Assembly (NCBI RefSeq): GCF_024707125.1
Contig: NZ_JANQAH010000012.1
Location: 1 to 64,000 of the forward strand
Length of the DNA: 64,000 bases
Reading direction: 5' to 3'
Source of the DNA: Devosia sp.
GTDB taxonomy: Bacteria > Pseudomonadota > Alphaproteobacteria > Rhizobiales > Devosiaceae
Shown piece by piece: positions 52,170-60,919 of the stretch. The translations under genes were made by a program, and so were the position numbers. Numbering within the stretch: position 1 is the first letter of the stretch; each line of letters starts with the position of its first letter. Under the pieces are notes generated by a model that worked only from the letters and a program-made list of their open reading frames with translations, did not search any database and was not told where the DNA came from.

Positions 52170-52600
52170 TGGCGAAGGCGTGGCTTAGTCTTGGCGCCAA
52201 TATCGGCGATCCGCCGGCGCAGCTCGCCGAAGCCATTCGGCTGCTCGATGCGCATCCGAATATTGAAGTGGTCAAGCAATCGTCGGTGATTGCGACAAAG
52301 CCCTGGGGTAAGACCGATCAGCCGGATTTCGCCAATATGGCGGCCGAGGTCGAGACCGATCTCGAGCCTATCGACCTGCTGCATGTGGCGCTCGATACCG
52401 AGCGCGAAATGGGGCGGGTGCGGCACGAGGTTTGGGGACCGCGGCTGATCGATGTCGATATCATCGCCTATGAACGGGTGGAGATGCAGACGGGGCGGCT
52501 GACCCTGCCCCATCCGCACGCGCATGCGCGCGATTTTGTGCTGGTGCCGCTGCGCGAGATTTCGCCCGAGACGGCGGAGTGGATCGCGACGCGGGCTTAG
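52169..52600 (+). CDS. folK: 2-amino-4-hydroxy-6-hydroxymethyldihydropteridine diphosphokinase
   Basis: Pyrophosphorylates hydroxymethyl-dihydropterin, supplying FolP. It has 143 residues: LSLGANIGDPPAQL at the start and GRVRHEVWGPRLIDVDIIAY with the conserved Arg and two Asp that bind Mg-ATP. Start taken as ATG 52169 (TGATG overlap with folB), with GTG 52166 possible. The stop overlaps the end of the convergent ATP12 gene by four bases. Confidence 0.95.
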   Translation: MAKAWLSLGANIGDPPAQLAEAIRLLDAHPNIEVVKQSSVIATKPWGKTDQPDFANMAAEVETDLEPIDLLHVALDTEREMGRVRHEVWGPRLIDVDIIAYERVEMQTGRLTLPHPHAHARDFVLVPLREISPETAEWIATRA

Positions 52601-53376
52601 GCCCGCAGCGCGTCCACGACAGCAACGGCAGTGTCGAATTCCACGCGGCGCTTGGCGCGGCGGGTCATGGCTTCTTCGTCTTCGCCCCAGAGGCGAATCT
52701 GGTGGTCTTCATCGACATGGGCGGCGGTCCAGACCTGCTCGGCGCTAAGCAGCTGATGCAGCAGGGCGATGGCGAGGAGGCCGGAACCGGTGATGCCGGT
52801 GATGGAGACGAGAGCCGTCAGCGAGAGAAGCCCCTGCCGTTCGAGCGCAGTGTCGAGCTTGGTCAGCGTCGCGACCGGCTGGGGCTGGTGGATGATGCCG
52901 ATAGTGGGCTGGAAGGCAACGTCGAAATGGCGGGCCAGCGTCACCAATGCGCCATCCCAGTGCAGTTCCTGGTCGTCGACCAGTTCCTGCGGGGTATCGG
53001 CGCGGTAGAGCAGCAGGTCGTTGCCGGCGAATTTGCCGATCTCGGCGCGGAAGGCCGGGACGTTTTCGTCGCCGCTTTCGACTGCTGAGTTGATCAGGCG
53101 CACCATGGGCATGGTGGTGGGGTCGATGTACTTTTCCTGCGCAGCCCATTCGCCGGCCATGGCCTGGGCGATGGAGAGCGCGGGGACGATCACAGGCAGC
53201 TTGCGGCCCGGCGTGCGGGTCTGCTTGCCGTCGAGCGTAACGGCATAGCCGCCTTCGACGCGGGCGACGTCGACTTCCTTGTAGAAGCGCTTGGGCAGTT
53301 CGACCTGATTGATGTGTTGCGCCTGACCGTAGCCAAACTCCTGATTTTTCAGGGCATCTTCCAGCTGATCGCGCAT
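52597..53376 (-). CDS. ATP12 family F1-ATPase assembly chaperone
   Basis: A 259-residue homologue of mitochondrial Atp12, which binds the alpha subunit during F1-ATP synthase assembly. Conserved pieces: KRFYKEVDVARVEGGYAVTLDGKQTRTPGR, WAAQEKYIDPTTMPMVRLINSA, and the acidic segment ADTPQELVDDQELHW. It is the last gene of the rarA-crcB-rluA family-HAD run; one base separates it from the HAD stop. In alphaproteobacteria this pairing is common. Confidence 0.94.
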   Translation of the reverse strand: MRDQLEDALKNQEFGYGQAQHINQVELPKRFYKEVDVARVEGGYAVTLDGKQTRTPGRKLPVIVPALSIAQAMAGEWAAQEKYIDPTTMPMVRLINSAVESGDENVPAFRAEIGKFAGNDLLLYRADTPQELVDDQELHWDGALVTLARHFDVAFQPTIGIIHQPQPVATLTKLDTALERQGLLSLTALVSITGITGSGLLAIALLHQLLSAEQVWTAAHVDEDHQIRLWGEDEEAMTRRAKRRVEFDTAVAVVDALRA

Positions 53377-53377
53377 G

Positions 53378-54043
53378 TCAGTGTTCCAGTACTTTCTTGA
53401 TGGCGAGAGGCAGGGCGGCATAGGTGTCGACCAGCAGATCCGCGCCGGCAGCAAGCAATTCATGGGGATCGTGGTGGCCCCAGGTGACGCCGATAGCCTT
53501 GGTGCCGGCGGACTTTCCCATCTCGATATCAAAGGTGGTGTCGCCGATGATGACAGTGTCACGGGCTTCGGCGCCCGTCTCGGCCATGGCGCGGAGCATC
53601 ATGCCGGGATGGGGTTTTGACGGGTTATGATCCGGCGTCTGCAAGGTGACAAAGTGCCCGGCGATACCGTGGAGCTGGGTCAGGCGATGGACGCCATTGA
53701 GGCCCTTGCCGGTGGCGATGCCGAGCAGGGTATCGGGCCAGGTGGCAAGGAAATCGAGGGCTTCGCGGGCGCCGGGAAAGAGGCCTTCGCGGCCTTCGGC
53801 CTGCACAAGCGAGGCGCGGTAGCGGCTGCGGTAGTCGTCGGCCAGCTTTTCGGCCAGCGGAGTTACTTCGGTGCCGAGCAAGGTGGCGATGGCGACCGGT
53901 AGCGACAGGCCGATGACACGGCGCGATTGCGCCGTGGTCGGAGGTGTCAAACCGGCGGCCTCAAAAGTCGTGGTCATGTGTTCGACGATCAGGGCCTCTG
54001 TGTCGATCAGCGTCCCGTCCATGTCGAACATGATCAGCTTCAT
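53378..54043 (-). CDS. HAD-IA family phosphatase
   Basis: A 221-residue haloacid-dehalogenase hydrolase of the phosphoglycolate phosphatase group. Motif I is FDMDGTLIDTEA (nucleophile Asp), motif II falls in GIATGKGLNG, motif III includes the Lys of KPHP, and motif IV is VIIGDTTFDIEMGKSAG. The cap is the helical C1 type. Substrate not predictable. Its ATG overlaps the pseudouridine synthase stop (ATGA). Confidence 0.9.
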   Translation of the reverse strand: MKLIMFDMDGTLIDTEALIVEHMTTTFEAAGLTPPTTAQSRRVIGLSLPVAIATLLGTEVTPLAEKLADDYRSRYRASLVQAEGREGLFPGAREALDFLATWPDTLLGIATGKGLNGVHRLTQLHGIAGHFVTLQTPDHNPSKPHPGMMLRAMAETGAEARDTVIIGDTTFDIEMGKSAGTKAIGVTWGHHDPHELLAAGADLLVDTYAALPLAIKKVLEH

Positions 54044-55029
54044 GCATTGTCCTCAGGGTCGGTATCCTGCACGTCGAAGCGTTCAGCATCGAAGCCCAGG
54101 GCATCCCAGCTTTCGCGCATGTGCGGCGGCAAAGGCGCTGAAATATCAAGGCGTTTGCCATTGCGCAGCGGCAGGGCAATGCGGCGGGCGTGGAGGTGTA
54201 GGCCCTCGCCGAGGCCGGGTGCCGGCATCCAGTTTTCGATGTTGAAGTAGCGGGGGTCGCCGATGATCGGCGTGCCGAGCTGGGCCATGTGGACGCGGAG
54301 CTGATGCGTGCGGCCGGTGACGGGCTTCAGCGTAACCCACGCAAAGCGGCGGCTGGCGGTGTCGGTGGTCGAATAGTAGCTCGACGAGTGGACCGCGCCG
54401 GGGGCACCGTTTTTCACCACGACCATCTGCTCGCCATCTTCGGTGGCGCGCTTGGCGAGGAAGCAGGAGATTTCGCCCTGGCGCGGCGTAGGATTGCCGG
54501 CGACGAGGGCCCAGTAGATCTTGCGGGCCGAGCGCGACATGAAGACCTTGCCGAAATGCGTTGCCGCAGCGGCGGTCTTGGCGACGACGAGACAGCCGGA
54601 GGTATCGCGGTCGAGGCGGTGCACGAGGCGCGGGGCTTCGCCGAGCTTGTTGGGCAGGCTCTTAAGAAGGCCATCGAGGTGGCGCACGGTGCCGCTACCG
54701 CCCTGCACGGCAAGGCCGTGGGGCTTGTTGAAGACGTAGAGATCATCATCCTCATAGAGGATTACGTCCTTGAGAAATCTCGCATCTTCCTGATTGACCT
54801 TGACCGGGCGAACGGTGCCGGGATCATCGACGGGCGGAATGCGGATGGCCTGGCCCGCGGCAAGGCGCGTGCTGGTCTCGACCTTGGCTTTGTCGACGCG
54901 CACTTCGCCATTGCGGATAAGCTTTTGCAGGCGACCGAAACCGACCTGCGGGAAATGCCGGGCAAACCAGCGATCGAGACGCATGCCGTCTTCGTCTGCT
55001 GTGACTTCCCGATGTTGAACGCCACTCAT
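54040..55029 (-). CDS. RluA family 23S rRNA pseudouridine synthase
   Basis: A 329-residue enzyme converting uridine to pseudouridine in 23S rRNA. An S4 RNA-binding domain (about 15-75, with RLQKLIRNGEVRVDKAKVE) precedes the catalytic domain with LVHRLDRDTSGCLVV, whose second Asp is the nucleophile, and GRTHQLRVHMAQLG. The S4 domain and length suit RluC or RluD; I favour RluC without being certain. Start ATG 55029, overlapping crcB by four bases. Confidence 0.93.
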   Translation of the reverse strand: MSGVQHREVTADEDGMRLDRWFARHFPQVGFGRLQKLIRNGEVRVDKAKVETSTRLAAGQAIRIPPVDDPGTVRPVKVNQEDARFLKDVILYEDDDLYVFNKPHGLAVQGGSGTVRHLDGLLKSLPNKLGEAPRLVHRLDRDTSGCLVVAKTAAAATHFGKVFMSRSARKIYWALVAGNPTPRQGEISCFLAKRATEDGEQMVVVKNGAPGAVHSSSYYSTTDTASRRFAWVTLKPVTGRTHQLRVHMAQLGTPIIGDPRYFNIENWMPAPGLGEGLHLHARRIALPLRNGKRLDISAPLPPHMRESWDALGFDAERFDVQDTDPEDNA

Positions 55030-55409
55030 GCGGGGCTGCCTCTGGTTATCAAAAGGCCGAGATATAGGCCTATGAGACAAACTACAACTGACAAGGCGAC
55101 ATAGGTGACCGCCTGAATGAGTTCGCCGCGTTCTATCAGCACGATTGTGTCGAGGGAGAAGGAGGAGAAAGTGGTGAAGCCGCCGAAAATTCCGACGGCG
55201 ACAAAGAGCCTTAGCTCCTCCTGATTGGCGGGGAGAAGTTTTGCCATGAAGCCGACGAAAAGGCCCATGGCTATGGAGCCGATGATGTTGATGAGGAGTG
55301 TCGCGAGCGGAAACGTCGTTGGCCAGAGGCGGGCGACAAGAACGGCGAAGCCGTAGCGGGCCATGGCACCCAGGGCGCCGCCGGCACCGACGAGGAGGAA
55401 GCCGTTCAT
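55026..55409 (-). CDS. crcB: Fluoride efflux channel CrcB (Fluc)
   Basis: A 127-residue four-helix dual-topology fluoride channel. Signature residues are GGALGAMARYG at the start, LLINIIGSIAMG with the conserved Asn, and GIFGGFTTFSSFS with the Phe and Thr/Ser fluoride track. It is the sole copy seen here, so it would form a homodimer. It lies within the rarA transcript, 49 bases after its stop; no fluoride riboswitch is apparent in that short gap. Confidence 0.95.
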   Translation of the reverse strand: MNGFLLVGAGGALGAMARYGFAVLVARLWPTTFPLATLLINIIGSIAMGLFVGFMAKLLPANQEELRLFVAVGIFGGFTTFSSFSLDTIVLIERGELIQAVTYVALSVVVCLIGLYLGLLITRGSPA

Positions 55410-55458
55410 GGCTGGTCCGATCTGAGGCAAGAATAGCACGACGACGGGGACACGGGGA

Positions 55459-56787
55459 TTACTCGTCCAAGCCATTGCGATTGCGGGACTTTTCGGCGCG
55501 AAGGCGGGCGAAATAGTCCATGCGCTTCTTCAGATCGCGTTCGAAACCGCGCTCTACGGGGTGATAAAACTGTTGTCTGCCAAGCTTTTCCGGGAAGTAC
55601 TCCTGGCCGGAGAAGGCGTCGGGAACGTCGTGGTCGTATTGGTAGCCGTCGCCATAGCCTTCACCCTTCATGAGCTTGGTGGGGGCGTTGAGGATGACCA
55701 TGGGCGGCATGGGCGAACCGGTTGATTTCGCTAGTGAAATCGCGGCCTTGAAGGCGGTGTAGACGGCGTTCGATTTTGGTGCGAGGGCGAGATAGACGAC
55801 GACTTGCGCGAGCGAGAGTTCGCCTTCGGGGGAGCCGAGCATCTGGTAGGCGTCGCGGCCGGCGATGGCGAGGGGGAGAGCTTGCGGATCGGCGTTGCCG
55901 ATGTCCTCGGAAGCCATACGAATCAAGCGTCTAGCAAGGAAAAGCGGGTCTTCGCCGGCGTCGATCATGCGGGCGAAATAGTAGAGCGCCGCGTCGGGAT
56001 CAGAGCCGCGGATGGTTTTGTGCAGGGCCGAAATCAGGTTGTAGTGGCCGTCCTGCGCCTTGTCGTAAATCGGCGCTCTGCGCTGCACTACGGTTAGCAG
56101 ACTGTTAGCATCGAGCGTCTCATCGGAGCGGGCAGATGCCAAAATCTCTTCGACGAGGCCCAAAAGGGCGCGACCGTCGCCATCGGCAAGGCCGAGGAGT
56201 GTCGCTCGCGCTTCGTCGGTGAGGGGCAGCGAGGAGCCGAGGAGGGTTTCGGCGCGCTGGAGGAGCAGTTCGAGATCGGGCTGGACGAGCGACTCGAAAC
56301 GCAGGACCTGACTGCGGGACAAAAGCGCGGCGTTGAGCTCGAAGGATGGGTTTTCGGTGGTGGCGCCGACGAGGACGACGGTGCCGTCTTCCATGACCGG
56401 CAGGAAGCTATCCTGCTGGGCGCGGTTGAAGCGATGGATCTCGTCGACGAAGAGAAGGGTGCGGTGACCGGAGAGGCGTTCGAAGCGGGCTTTCTCGAAG
56501 ACCTTCTTGAGGTCGGCGACGCCGGAGAAAATGGCCGATATTTGCTCGAAGCGGAAGCCGATCTGGTCGGCGAGGAGACGCGCCACGGTGGTCTTGCCGG
56601 TGCCGGGTGGGCCCCAGAGAATGAGCGAGCCGAGGCGGCCGGAGGCGAGCATGCGGGTGAGCGTGCCGTCGGGGCCGAGGAGATGGGTCTGGCCGATCAC
56701 TTCATCGAGGGCGCGCGGGCGCAACTGGTCCGCAAGCGGACGGGCCTTGTCGGTTTCGTTGGGATCGGCGGCGAAGAGATCGGACAT
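55459..56787 (-). CDS. rarA: Replication-associated recombination protein A (RarA/MgsA)
   Basis: AAA+ ATPase of the clamp-loader-like Mgs1/WRNIP1 family that acts at stalled forks. The 442 residues show Walker [10 protein letters not shown], Walker [11 protein letters not shown], sensor 1 [13 protein letters not shown], and the tetramerisation domain with [11 protein letters not shown] and [17 protein letters not shown]. It heads a five-gene overlapping run. A GTTC-N7-GTTC box (56836-56850) lies 49 bases upstream. Confidence 0.95.
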   Translation of the reverse strand: MSDLFAADPNETDKARPLADQLRPRALDEVIGQTHLLGPDGTLTRMLASGRLGSLILWGPPGTGKTTVARLLADQIGFRFEQISAIFSGVADLKKVFEKARFERLSGHRTLLFVDEIHRFNRAQQDSFLPVMEDGTVVLVGATTENPSFELNAALLSRSQVLRFESLVQPDLELLLQRAETLLGSSLPLTDEARATLLGLADGDGRALLGLVEEILASARSDETLDANSLLTVVQRRAPIYDKAQDGHYNLISALHKTIRGSDPDAALYYFARMIDAGEDPLFLARRLIRMASEDIGNADPQALPLAIAGRDAYQMLGSPEGELSLAQVVVYLALAPKSNAVYTAFKAAISLAKSTGSPMPPMVILNAPTKLMKGEGYGDGYQYDHDVPDAFSGQEYFPEKLGRQQFYHPVERGFERDLKKRMDYFARLRAEKSRNRNGLDE

Positions 56788-56835
56788 GGGGGCTCAATAG
56801 CAAATTGTGCGGCGCGTCGCACCCGCTTCGTGACG

Positions 56836-56850
56836 GTTCAGTTGCCGTTC
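56836..56850. promoter_or_regulatory. Candidate LexA (SOS) box, GTTC-N7-GTTC
   Basis: GTTCAGTTGCCGTTC is an exact match to the direct-repeat LexA site known from alphaproteobacteria. It sits in the divergent promoter region of rarA (49 bases away) and the secreted-protein gene at 56936 (85 bases away). About one or two such matches per strand pair are expected by chance in 64 kb, so position rather than sequence is the main support. Confidence 0.5.
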
Positions 56851-56935
56851 AGCGGGCGGAGGATAGTTGCCGCATCGCGCTGTTGCCATGGGTCGGGCGA
56901 CGGGTTCAACTGTGCCTGGAGAAGAGGGATTGCAC

Positions 56936-57502
56936 ATGCTTGGTCGTTTGGTTGCCGCTGTGGCGCTGGTTTGTCTGTCGGGGTCGGTTGTGATGGCGCA
57001 GGAGGATGCGGGGGGAGCGCCGGGGCCGTTTGTGCTTGAGGGGGAGAGTTTTGAACTCGCATGGACGAGCCACCCGACGGACACGTTCTACAAGCAGGAA
57101 TATGTGCCCGCGGGGCAGAGCGTGGAAGCCTATGAGCAGATGTTCATGGTGGATGTGCTGGCCAATGGGATTTCGGTGCGGGACGCGGCCGGGACCATGG
57201 TCGATGGGCTTAAGCAGCGGCAGGCGAGTGATCCGGTGGTGAATTTTGCGCTGATAGAAAATGAGATGACGGGGGAGATCATTCTGGATTTTCTGCTGAG
57301 CGATGACAGCAGCGGGAGGGTGATCGTGGAGTGGAATGCGTATCGATACGTGCCGCTGGAGGATGGGGTGGCGATGTTTGGGATCAGCCGGCGGGGGTAT
57401 GACGAGGGGGCGAGTGAGTTGCTGAGGGGATTGAAGGGCTGGCGGATGGGGACGATTGAGGCGCTGGCGGTGATGGAATTGCCGGAAGTGGTGGTGGAGT
57501 AA
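56936..57502 (+). CDS. Secreted protein of unknown function (188 aa)
   Basis: Not recognised. Signal peptide cleaved near VMA (about residue 21), then an acidic mature domain of mixed alpha/beta character with no Cys. Two features stand out: ESFELAWTSHPTDTFYKQEYVPAGQSVEAYEQMFMVDVL near the start, and WNAYRYVPLEDGVAMFGISRRGYDEG towards the end. GAGGG lies nine bases ahead of ATG 56936. It is divergent from rarA, and the possible LexA box lies between them. Confidence 0.65.
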   Translation: MLGRLVAAVALVCLSGSVVMAQEDAGGAPGPFVLEGESFELAWTSHPTDTFYKQEYVPAGQSVEAYEQMFMVDVLANGISVRDAAGTMVDGLKQRQASDPVVNFALIENEMTGEIILDFLLSDDSSGRVIVEWNAYRYVPLEDGVAMFGISRRGYDEGASELLRGLKGWRMGTIEALAVMELPEVVVE

Positions 57503-57560
57503 GGGCTGAGGATTCAGTGGGTTGGGGCCTTGGATTGAGAGATTGATTCAGAGCGTGCGG

Positions 57561-57681
57561 CCCCACCCCCTCCCGTCCTCCCCCATCTAGGGGGAGGTGT
57601 CGCATCGCGCGTGGTGCACAATCCTGCCCGAGCCACTGTCCCTTCACCTCCCCCTAGATGGGGGAGGCCGGGAGGGGGGGC
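57561..57681. repeat. Palindromic intergenic repeat, family D, inverted pair
   Basis: Left unit CCTCCCCCATCTAGGGGGAG is itself a hairpin and is repeated as its reverse complement in the right unit CTCCCCCTAGATGGGGGAGG, about 45 bases apart, with CCCC-rich and GGGG-rich outer flanks that also pair. Confidence 0.8.
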
Positions 57682-57702
57682 ACCCACTGGCTTTCAAACA
57701 GA

Positions 57703-57725
57703 GATTCCAGCTTTCGCGGGAATGA
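57703..57725. repeat. Palindromic intergenic repeat, family B, right half
   Basis: GATTCCAGC-TTTC-GCGGGAATGAC matches the right arm of the repeats at 25911 and 32497, with one mismatch in the stem. Confidence 0.65.
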
Positions 57726-57759
57726 CACGGTGGGTGTGGGGAGCGCTGCGCCATCGGCC

Positions 57760-57834
57760 GTCATCCTCGGGCTTGACCCGAGGAGACTTCACTTGCGGGA
57801 AGTGTAGAGCCCTCGGGTCAAGCCCGAGGGTGAC
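57760..57834. repeat. Palindromic intergenic repeat, family C, full copy
   Basis: GTCATCCTCGGG-CTTG-ACCCGAGGA and CCCTCGGG-TCAA-GCCCGAGGGTGAC are two hairpins 30 bases apart that are inverted copies. The architecture equals families A and B with a different stem sequence. Confidence 0.85.
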
Positions 57835-57860
57835 GACTTTCGGGGACGATGCGCGCCGGC

Positions 57861-59345
57861 CTATCCGCTGACGATGGCCCTGCTCACCCGACCATCCCGC
57901 TGCAAAATAATCTGCCACGTCCTGACCCGCTGCGATGCTGTGGTGCTGAACGTCTGGGCGTCTTTGATGTCGGTGTCGTTGAGCTGGAGGATCACGTCGT
58001 CCACCTGGAGGCCCATGGCTTCGGCGGGGGAGTTGGGGGCTATGGCGGTGATGAGGACGCCAGTGGCGTCGTAGGGGAGGTTTTTGCTCTCTGACAAAGC
58101 CGGGTCGAGCTGGCGGACGGTGACGCCGGAGAAGCGGGAGTCGGCCGAGATGGTGGCGATGGCGCTGTCGGCTGGTGCCGGGGCGGCTTCGACGGGGAAG
58201 TCGAGCGTGTCCGTTGCGGTGCCGCGCAGGCGTTCTAGCTTGGTTGTTTGGCCGATCGGTTTTGTCGCGAGGCGGAAGTTGAAGGCGCTGGGGTCGTCTA
58301 TGCGCTGGCCGTCGACCGAGAGGATAACGTCGCCGGACTGGAAGCCGGCGCGGGCAGCGGGGCCATTGGGGGCGACGTCGGTGATGAGGGCGCCGTGGGG
58401 GGCGTCCATGCCGAGGCTGTTGGCGATGTCGGAATCGACGGCCTGCATTTTGGCGCCGAACCAGGGGCGGACGATTTCGCCACCATTGACGCCGGCATCG
58501 GCGACGAGCTTGGCCATGTTGGCGGGAATGGCGAAGCCAATGCCGACGGAGCCGCCGGTTTGGGAATAGATGGCGGTGTTGATGCCGACCAGACGCCCCT
58601 GCATGTCGACCAAGGCGCCGCCGGAATTGCCGGGATTGATGGCGGCATCGGTCTGGATGAAGAATTCGTAGTCGGAGCTTTCAACGCCGGTGCGGGCGAG
58701 AGCGGAGACGATGCCTGAGGTGACAGTCTGGCCGACACCGAAGGGATTGCCGATGGCGAGGACGAGATCGCCCACGAGTAGCGCGTCGCTATCGGCGAAG
58801 GTGATGGCCGGGAAGGTGACGCCGCGGGTGTCGCGGACGCGAAGGACGGCGAGATCGGTCTGCTTGTCTTCGACGACGACATCCACGGCGAACTCACGGC
58901 CGTCGCTCAAAGCGATGCGGACGTCGGTGGCGCCGTTGATGACGTGGGAATTGGTGAGGATCACCCCTGCCCCATCGACCACGACGCCGGAACCCAGCGA
59001 GCGGGATTCGCGCGGGCGGGTCTGAAAGTATTGATCGCCGAAGAAGCGGGAAAAGAAGGGGTCATTGGCGAAAGGCGACGTGGCCTGGGATTCGATGCGG
59101 GTGGCATAGACATTGACCACCGAAGGCGAGACGGCCTGGACGATGGGGGCGAAGCTGAGCTGAACCTGCGGCTGACTGGTGGGCACGGTTCGCGTCGCGG
59201 CGGCGAGCGGGGGCGCTTCGGCCTGCGTCTGAGCTGTTTGAACCTGAGCCTGCCCCGGTGCGTTCCAAGGGGAGAAGGCCAGTGTGCCGCCGATGGCGAT
59301 GACCGCTACGGCGAGACCCGAAAAGACGAGCGTTCGCAGAGACAT
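57861..59345 (-). CDS. Do/HtrA family periplasmic serine protease
   Basis: A 494-residue membrane-anchored trypsin-like protease with two PDZ domains. One N-terminal helix (about 5-25) precedes a Pro/Gln-rich linker. The triad is H134 (TNSHVINGA), D164 (KQTDLAVLRV) and S241 (INPGNSGGALVD). PDZ1 covers about 290-375 and PDZ2 about 395-490. Two PDZ domains and an uncleaved-looking anchor fit a DegP/DegQ-like quality-control protease. ATG 59345 has AAGG nine bases upstream; longer in-frame extensions to 59588 have no site. Divergent from the decarboxylase gene. Confidence 0.93.
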   Translation of the reverse strand: MSLRTLVFSGLAVAVIAIGGTLAFSPWNAPGQAQVQTAQTQAEAPPLAAATRTVPTSQPQVQLSFAPIVQAVSPSVVNVYATRIESQATSPFANDPFFSRFFGDQYFQTRPRESRSLGSGVVVDGAGVILTNSHVINGATDVRIALSDGREFAVDVVVEDKQTDLAVLRVRDTRGVTFPAITFADSDALLVGDLVLAIGNPFGVGQTVTSGIVSALARTGVESSDYEFFIQTDAAINPGNSGGALVDMQGRLVGINTAIYSQTGGSVGIGFAIPANMAKLVADAGVNGGEIVRPWFGAKMQAVDSDIANSLGMDAPHGALITDVAPNGPAARAGFQSGDVILSVDGQRIDDPSAFNFRLATKPIGQTTKLERLRGTATDTLDFPVEAAPAPADSAIATISADSRFSGVTVRQLDPALSESKNLPYDATGVLITAIAPNSPAEAMGLQVDDVILQLNDTDIKDAQTFSTTASQRVRTWQIILQRDGRVSRAIVSG

Positions 59346-59587
59346 GGGTAAACCTTTGGCTACGGGAATCCGGTCATTTGACCGTCCGAATGCGACGCGA
59401 GCAGAACGCCCGGAATCTGTCATGAAAATGACGTTCGAACATTGTTGTTTCCATGGGCAAATAAACGTTTGCGCGAGGGGGCACACGGCCCTATATGCAG
59501 CGCTCAATTTCGCGTCGTTTACGAACCGGAAAGATCTAGACGCCGCGAGTTTCCTTCCCTCTCCAGCCCCGAAAGGCCTGTTGTCCA

Positions 59588-60772
59588 ATGACTGACGAGC
59601 CGAAGACCGTTTACGCCAATACCTCCGCGCTGATCGCGGCAGAGGCGCCGGACTTTCCCTCCTTCCTCTTCTCTGAGAAGGAGTTCCATAGGGCCGTGAA
59701 GGTTTTCAAGAAGGGCTTTGACGGCCTGCTCACCTATGCGGTGAAGTGCAATCCGTCGCCGCACATCATTGCGCAGCTGCACAAGGAAGGCCTCAAGGCG
59801 TTCGACGTGGCTTCGAACACCGAAATGGAACTGGTGCGCGACTATGCGCCCGGCGCCGTGATGCACTACAACAACCCGATCAAGAACAAGCGCGAGATCG
59901 AGCGCGCTTACGAAGAGTTCGGCGTTCGCTCGTTCACCATCGACCACCCGCAGCAGCTCGACCAGCTCGCCGCCGTGGTTTCGCCGTCACGTGACGTCGA
60001 GGTTACCACTCGTTTCAAGGCCGGCAAGGCGCTGAAGTCTTATGACTTCGGCATCAAGTTTGGCGTGATGGAACAGGGTGCGGCCGAAATCGTGCAGGCC
60101 GTGGAAAAGATGGGCTATACGCCCAGCCTTTGCTTCCACGTCGGTTCGCAGTGCGAAGACGCTTATGCCTATGAGCGCCACATCGCTGCGGCGGCACGTA
60201 TCGTCGAAGAGAGCGGCATCGAACTCAAGCGCCTCAATATCGGTGGTGGCTATCCGGCCCCCTACCCGACCAGCGAAGCGCCGCCGATGGACTATTACTT
60301 CGAGACCATCTCGCAGGCCGTTACCGACCACTTTGGCGACAAGAACAGGCCGGAGCTGATCATCGAGCCGGGCCGTGCGCTCGTGACCTCGTCGACCTCG
60401 CTGCTGCTGCGCGTGAAGCATCAGCGCGGCGGGCAGTCGGTTTATGTCAATGACGGCGCCTACGGCTCGCTGATGGAAGTGAAGTTCATGCACTTCACCC
60501 CGCCGGTGCGCGTGTGGCGCGGTCCGCGCGTGCACGACAATAACCAGGAATTCTCGGAGTTCACCATCTGGGGTCCGACTTGCGACAGCTATGACGTGCT
60601 GCCGCAGGTGTTCACCCTGCCGGCCGATATCGATGAAGACGACTGGATCGAATTCGGCCTGATGGGAGCGTACACGCAGGCTTCGCTGACGCCGTTCAAC
60701 GGGTTTGATCGTCGCGATCAGTATTGGGTAGACGAGGTTTACACCGGCAAGGATATGGCGCCGGCCGAGTGA
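59588..60772 (+). CDS. Type III PLP-dependent ornithine/lysine decarboxylase
   Basis: A 394-residue alanine-racemase-fold decarboxylase making putrescine and/or cadaverine. The PLP Lys is in LLTYAVKCNPS, the glycine loop is in RLNIGGGYPAPYP, the phosphate-binding segment is IIEPGRALV, and the catalytic Cys is in WGPTCDSYDVL from the partner subunit. The sequence resembles eukaryotic-type ODC more than biosynthetic arginine or diaminopimelate decarboxylase. Ornithine versus lysine preference is not readable. A terminator follows the gene. Confidence 0.92.
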   Translation: MTDEPKTVYANTSALIAAEAPDFPSFLFSEKEFHRAVKVFKKGFDGLLTYAVKCNPSPHIIAQLHKEGLKAFDVASNTEMELVRDYAPGAVMHYNNPIKNKREIERAYEEFGVRSFTIDHPQQLDQLAAVVSPSRDVEVTTRFKAGKALKSYDFGIKFGVMEQGAAEIVQAVEKMGYTPSLCFHVGSQCEDAYAYERHIAAAARIVEESGIELKRLNIGGGYPAPYPTSEAPPMDYYFETISQAVTDHFGDKNRPELIIEPGRALVTSSTSLLLRVKHQRGGQSVYVNDGAYGSLMEVKFMHFTPPVRVWRGPRVHDNNQEFSEFTIWGPTCDSYDVLPQVFTLPADIDEDDWIEFGLMGAYTQASLTPFNGFDRRDQYWVDEVYTGKDMAPAE

Positions 60773-60796
60773 GGGTTTTTGCCTCCTGAATGATTG

Positions 60797-60837
60797 GGCC
60801 CGTCCTGGTGAGAGCTGGGGCGGGTCTTTTGTTTTTT
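60797..60837 (+). terminator. Terminator after the decarboxylase gene
   Basis: GGCCCGTCC pairs with GGGCGGGTC (two wobbles) around a 12-base loop, followed by TTTTGTTTTTT. It lies about 25 bases after the stop. Confidence 0.75.
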
Positions 60838-60919
60838 AGGGACTGGGCGACGAAGAAACTTGTTCGCCGGTCACACCGATGTGTCCACTTGCACTACGAC
60901 GGGCATCGCCTAAATAGTC

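Larger units (their letters stand above)
57503..57860. other. Repeat-packed gap between convergent genes
   Basis: This 358-base stretch has no gene. It contains three different palindromic units one after another: a CCCC/GGGG-rich inverted pair (57561-57681), half of family B (57703-57725) and a family C pair (57760-57834), each listed separately. Confidence 0.8.

Noticed and set aside
55410..55458. Fluoride riboswitch ahead of crcB
   Set aside because: The gap after rarA is only 49 bases and lacks the conserved pseudoknot layout; crcB appears to be expressed from the rarA transcript.
59433..59447. Second LexA box near htrA/decarboxylase promoters (GTTC-N7-GTTG)
   Set aside because: One mismatch in the second half-site, and no DNA-damage gene beside it; chance is sufficient.
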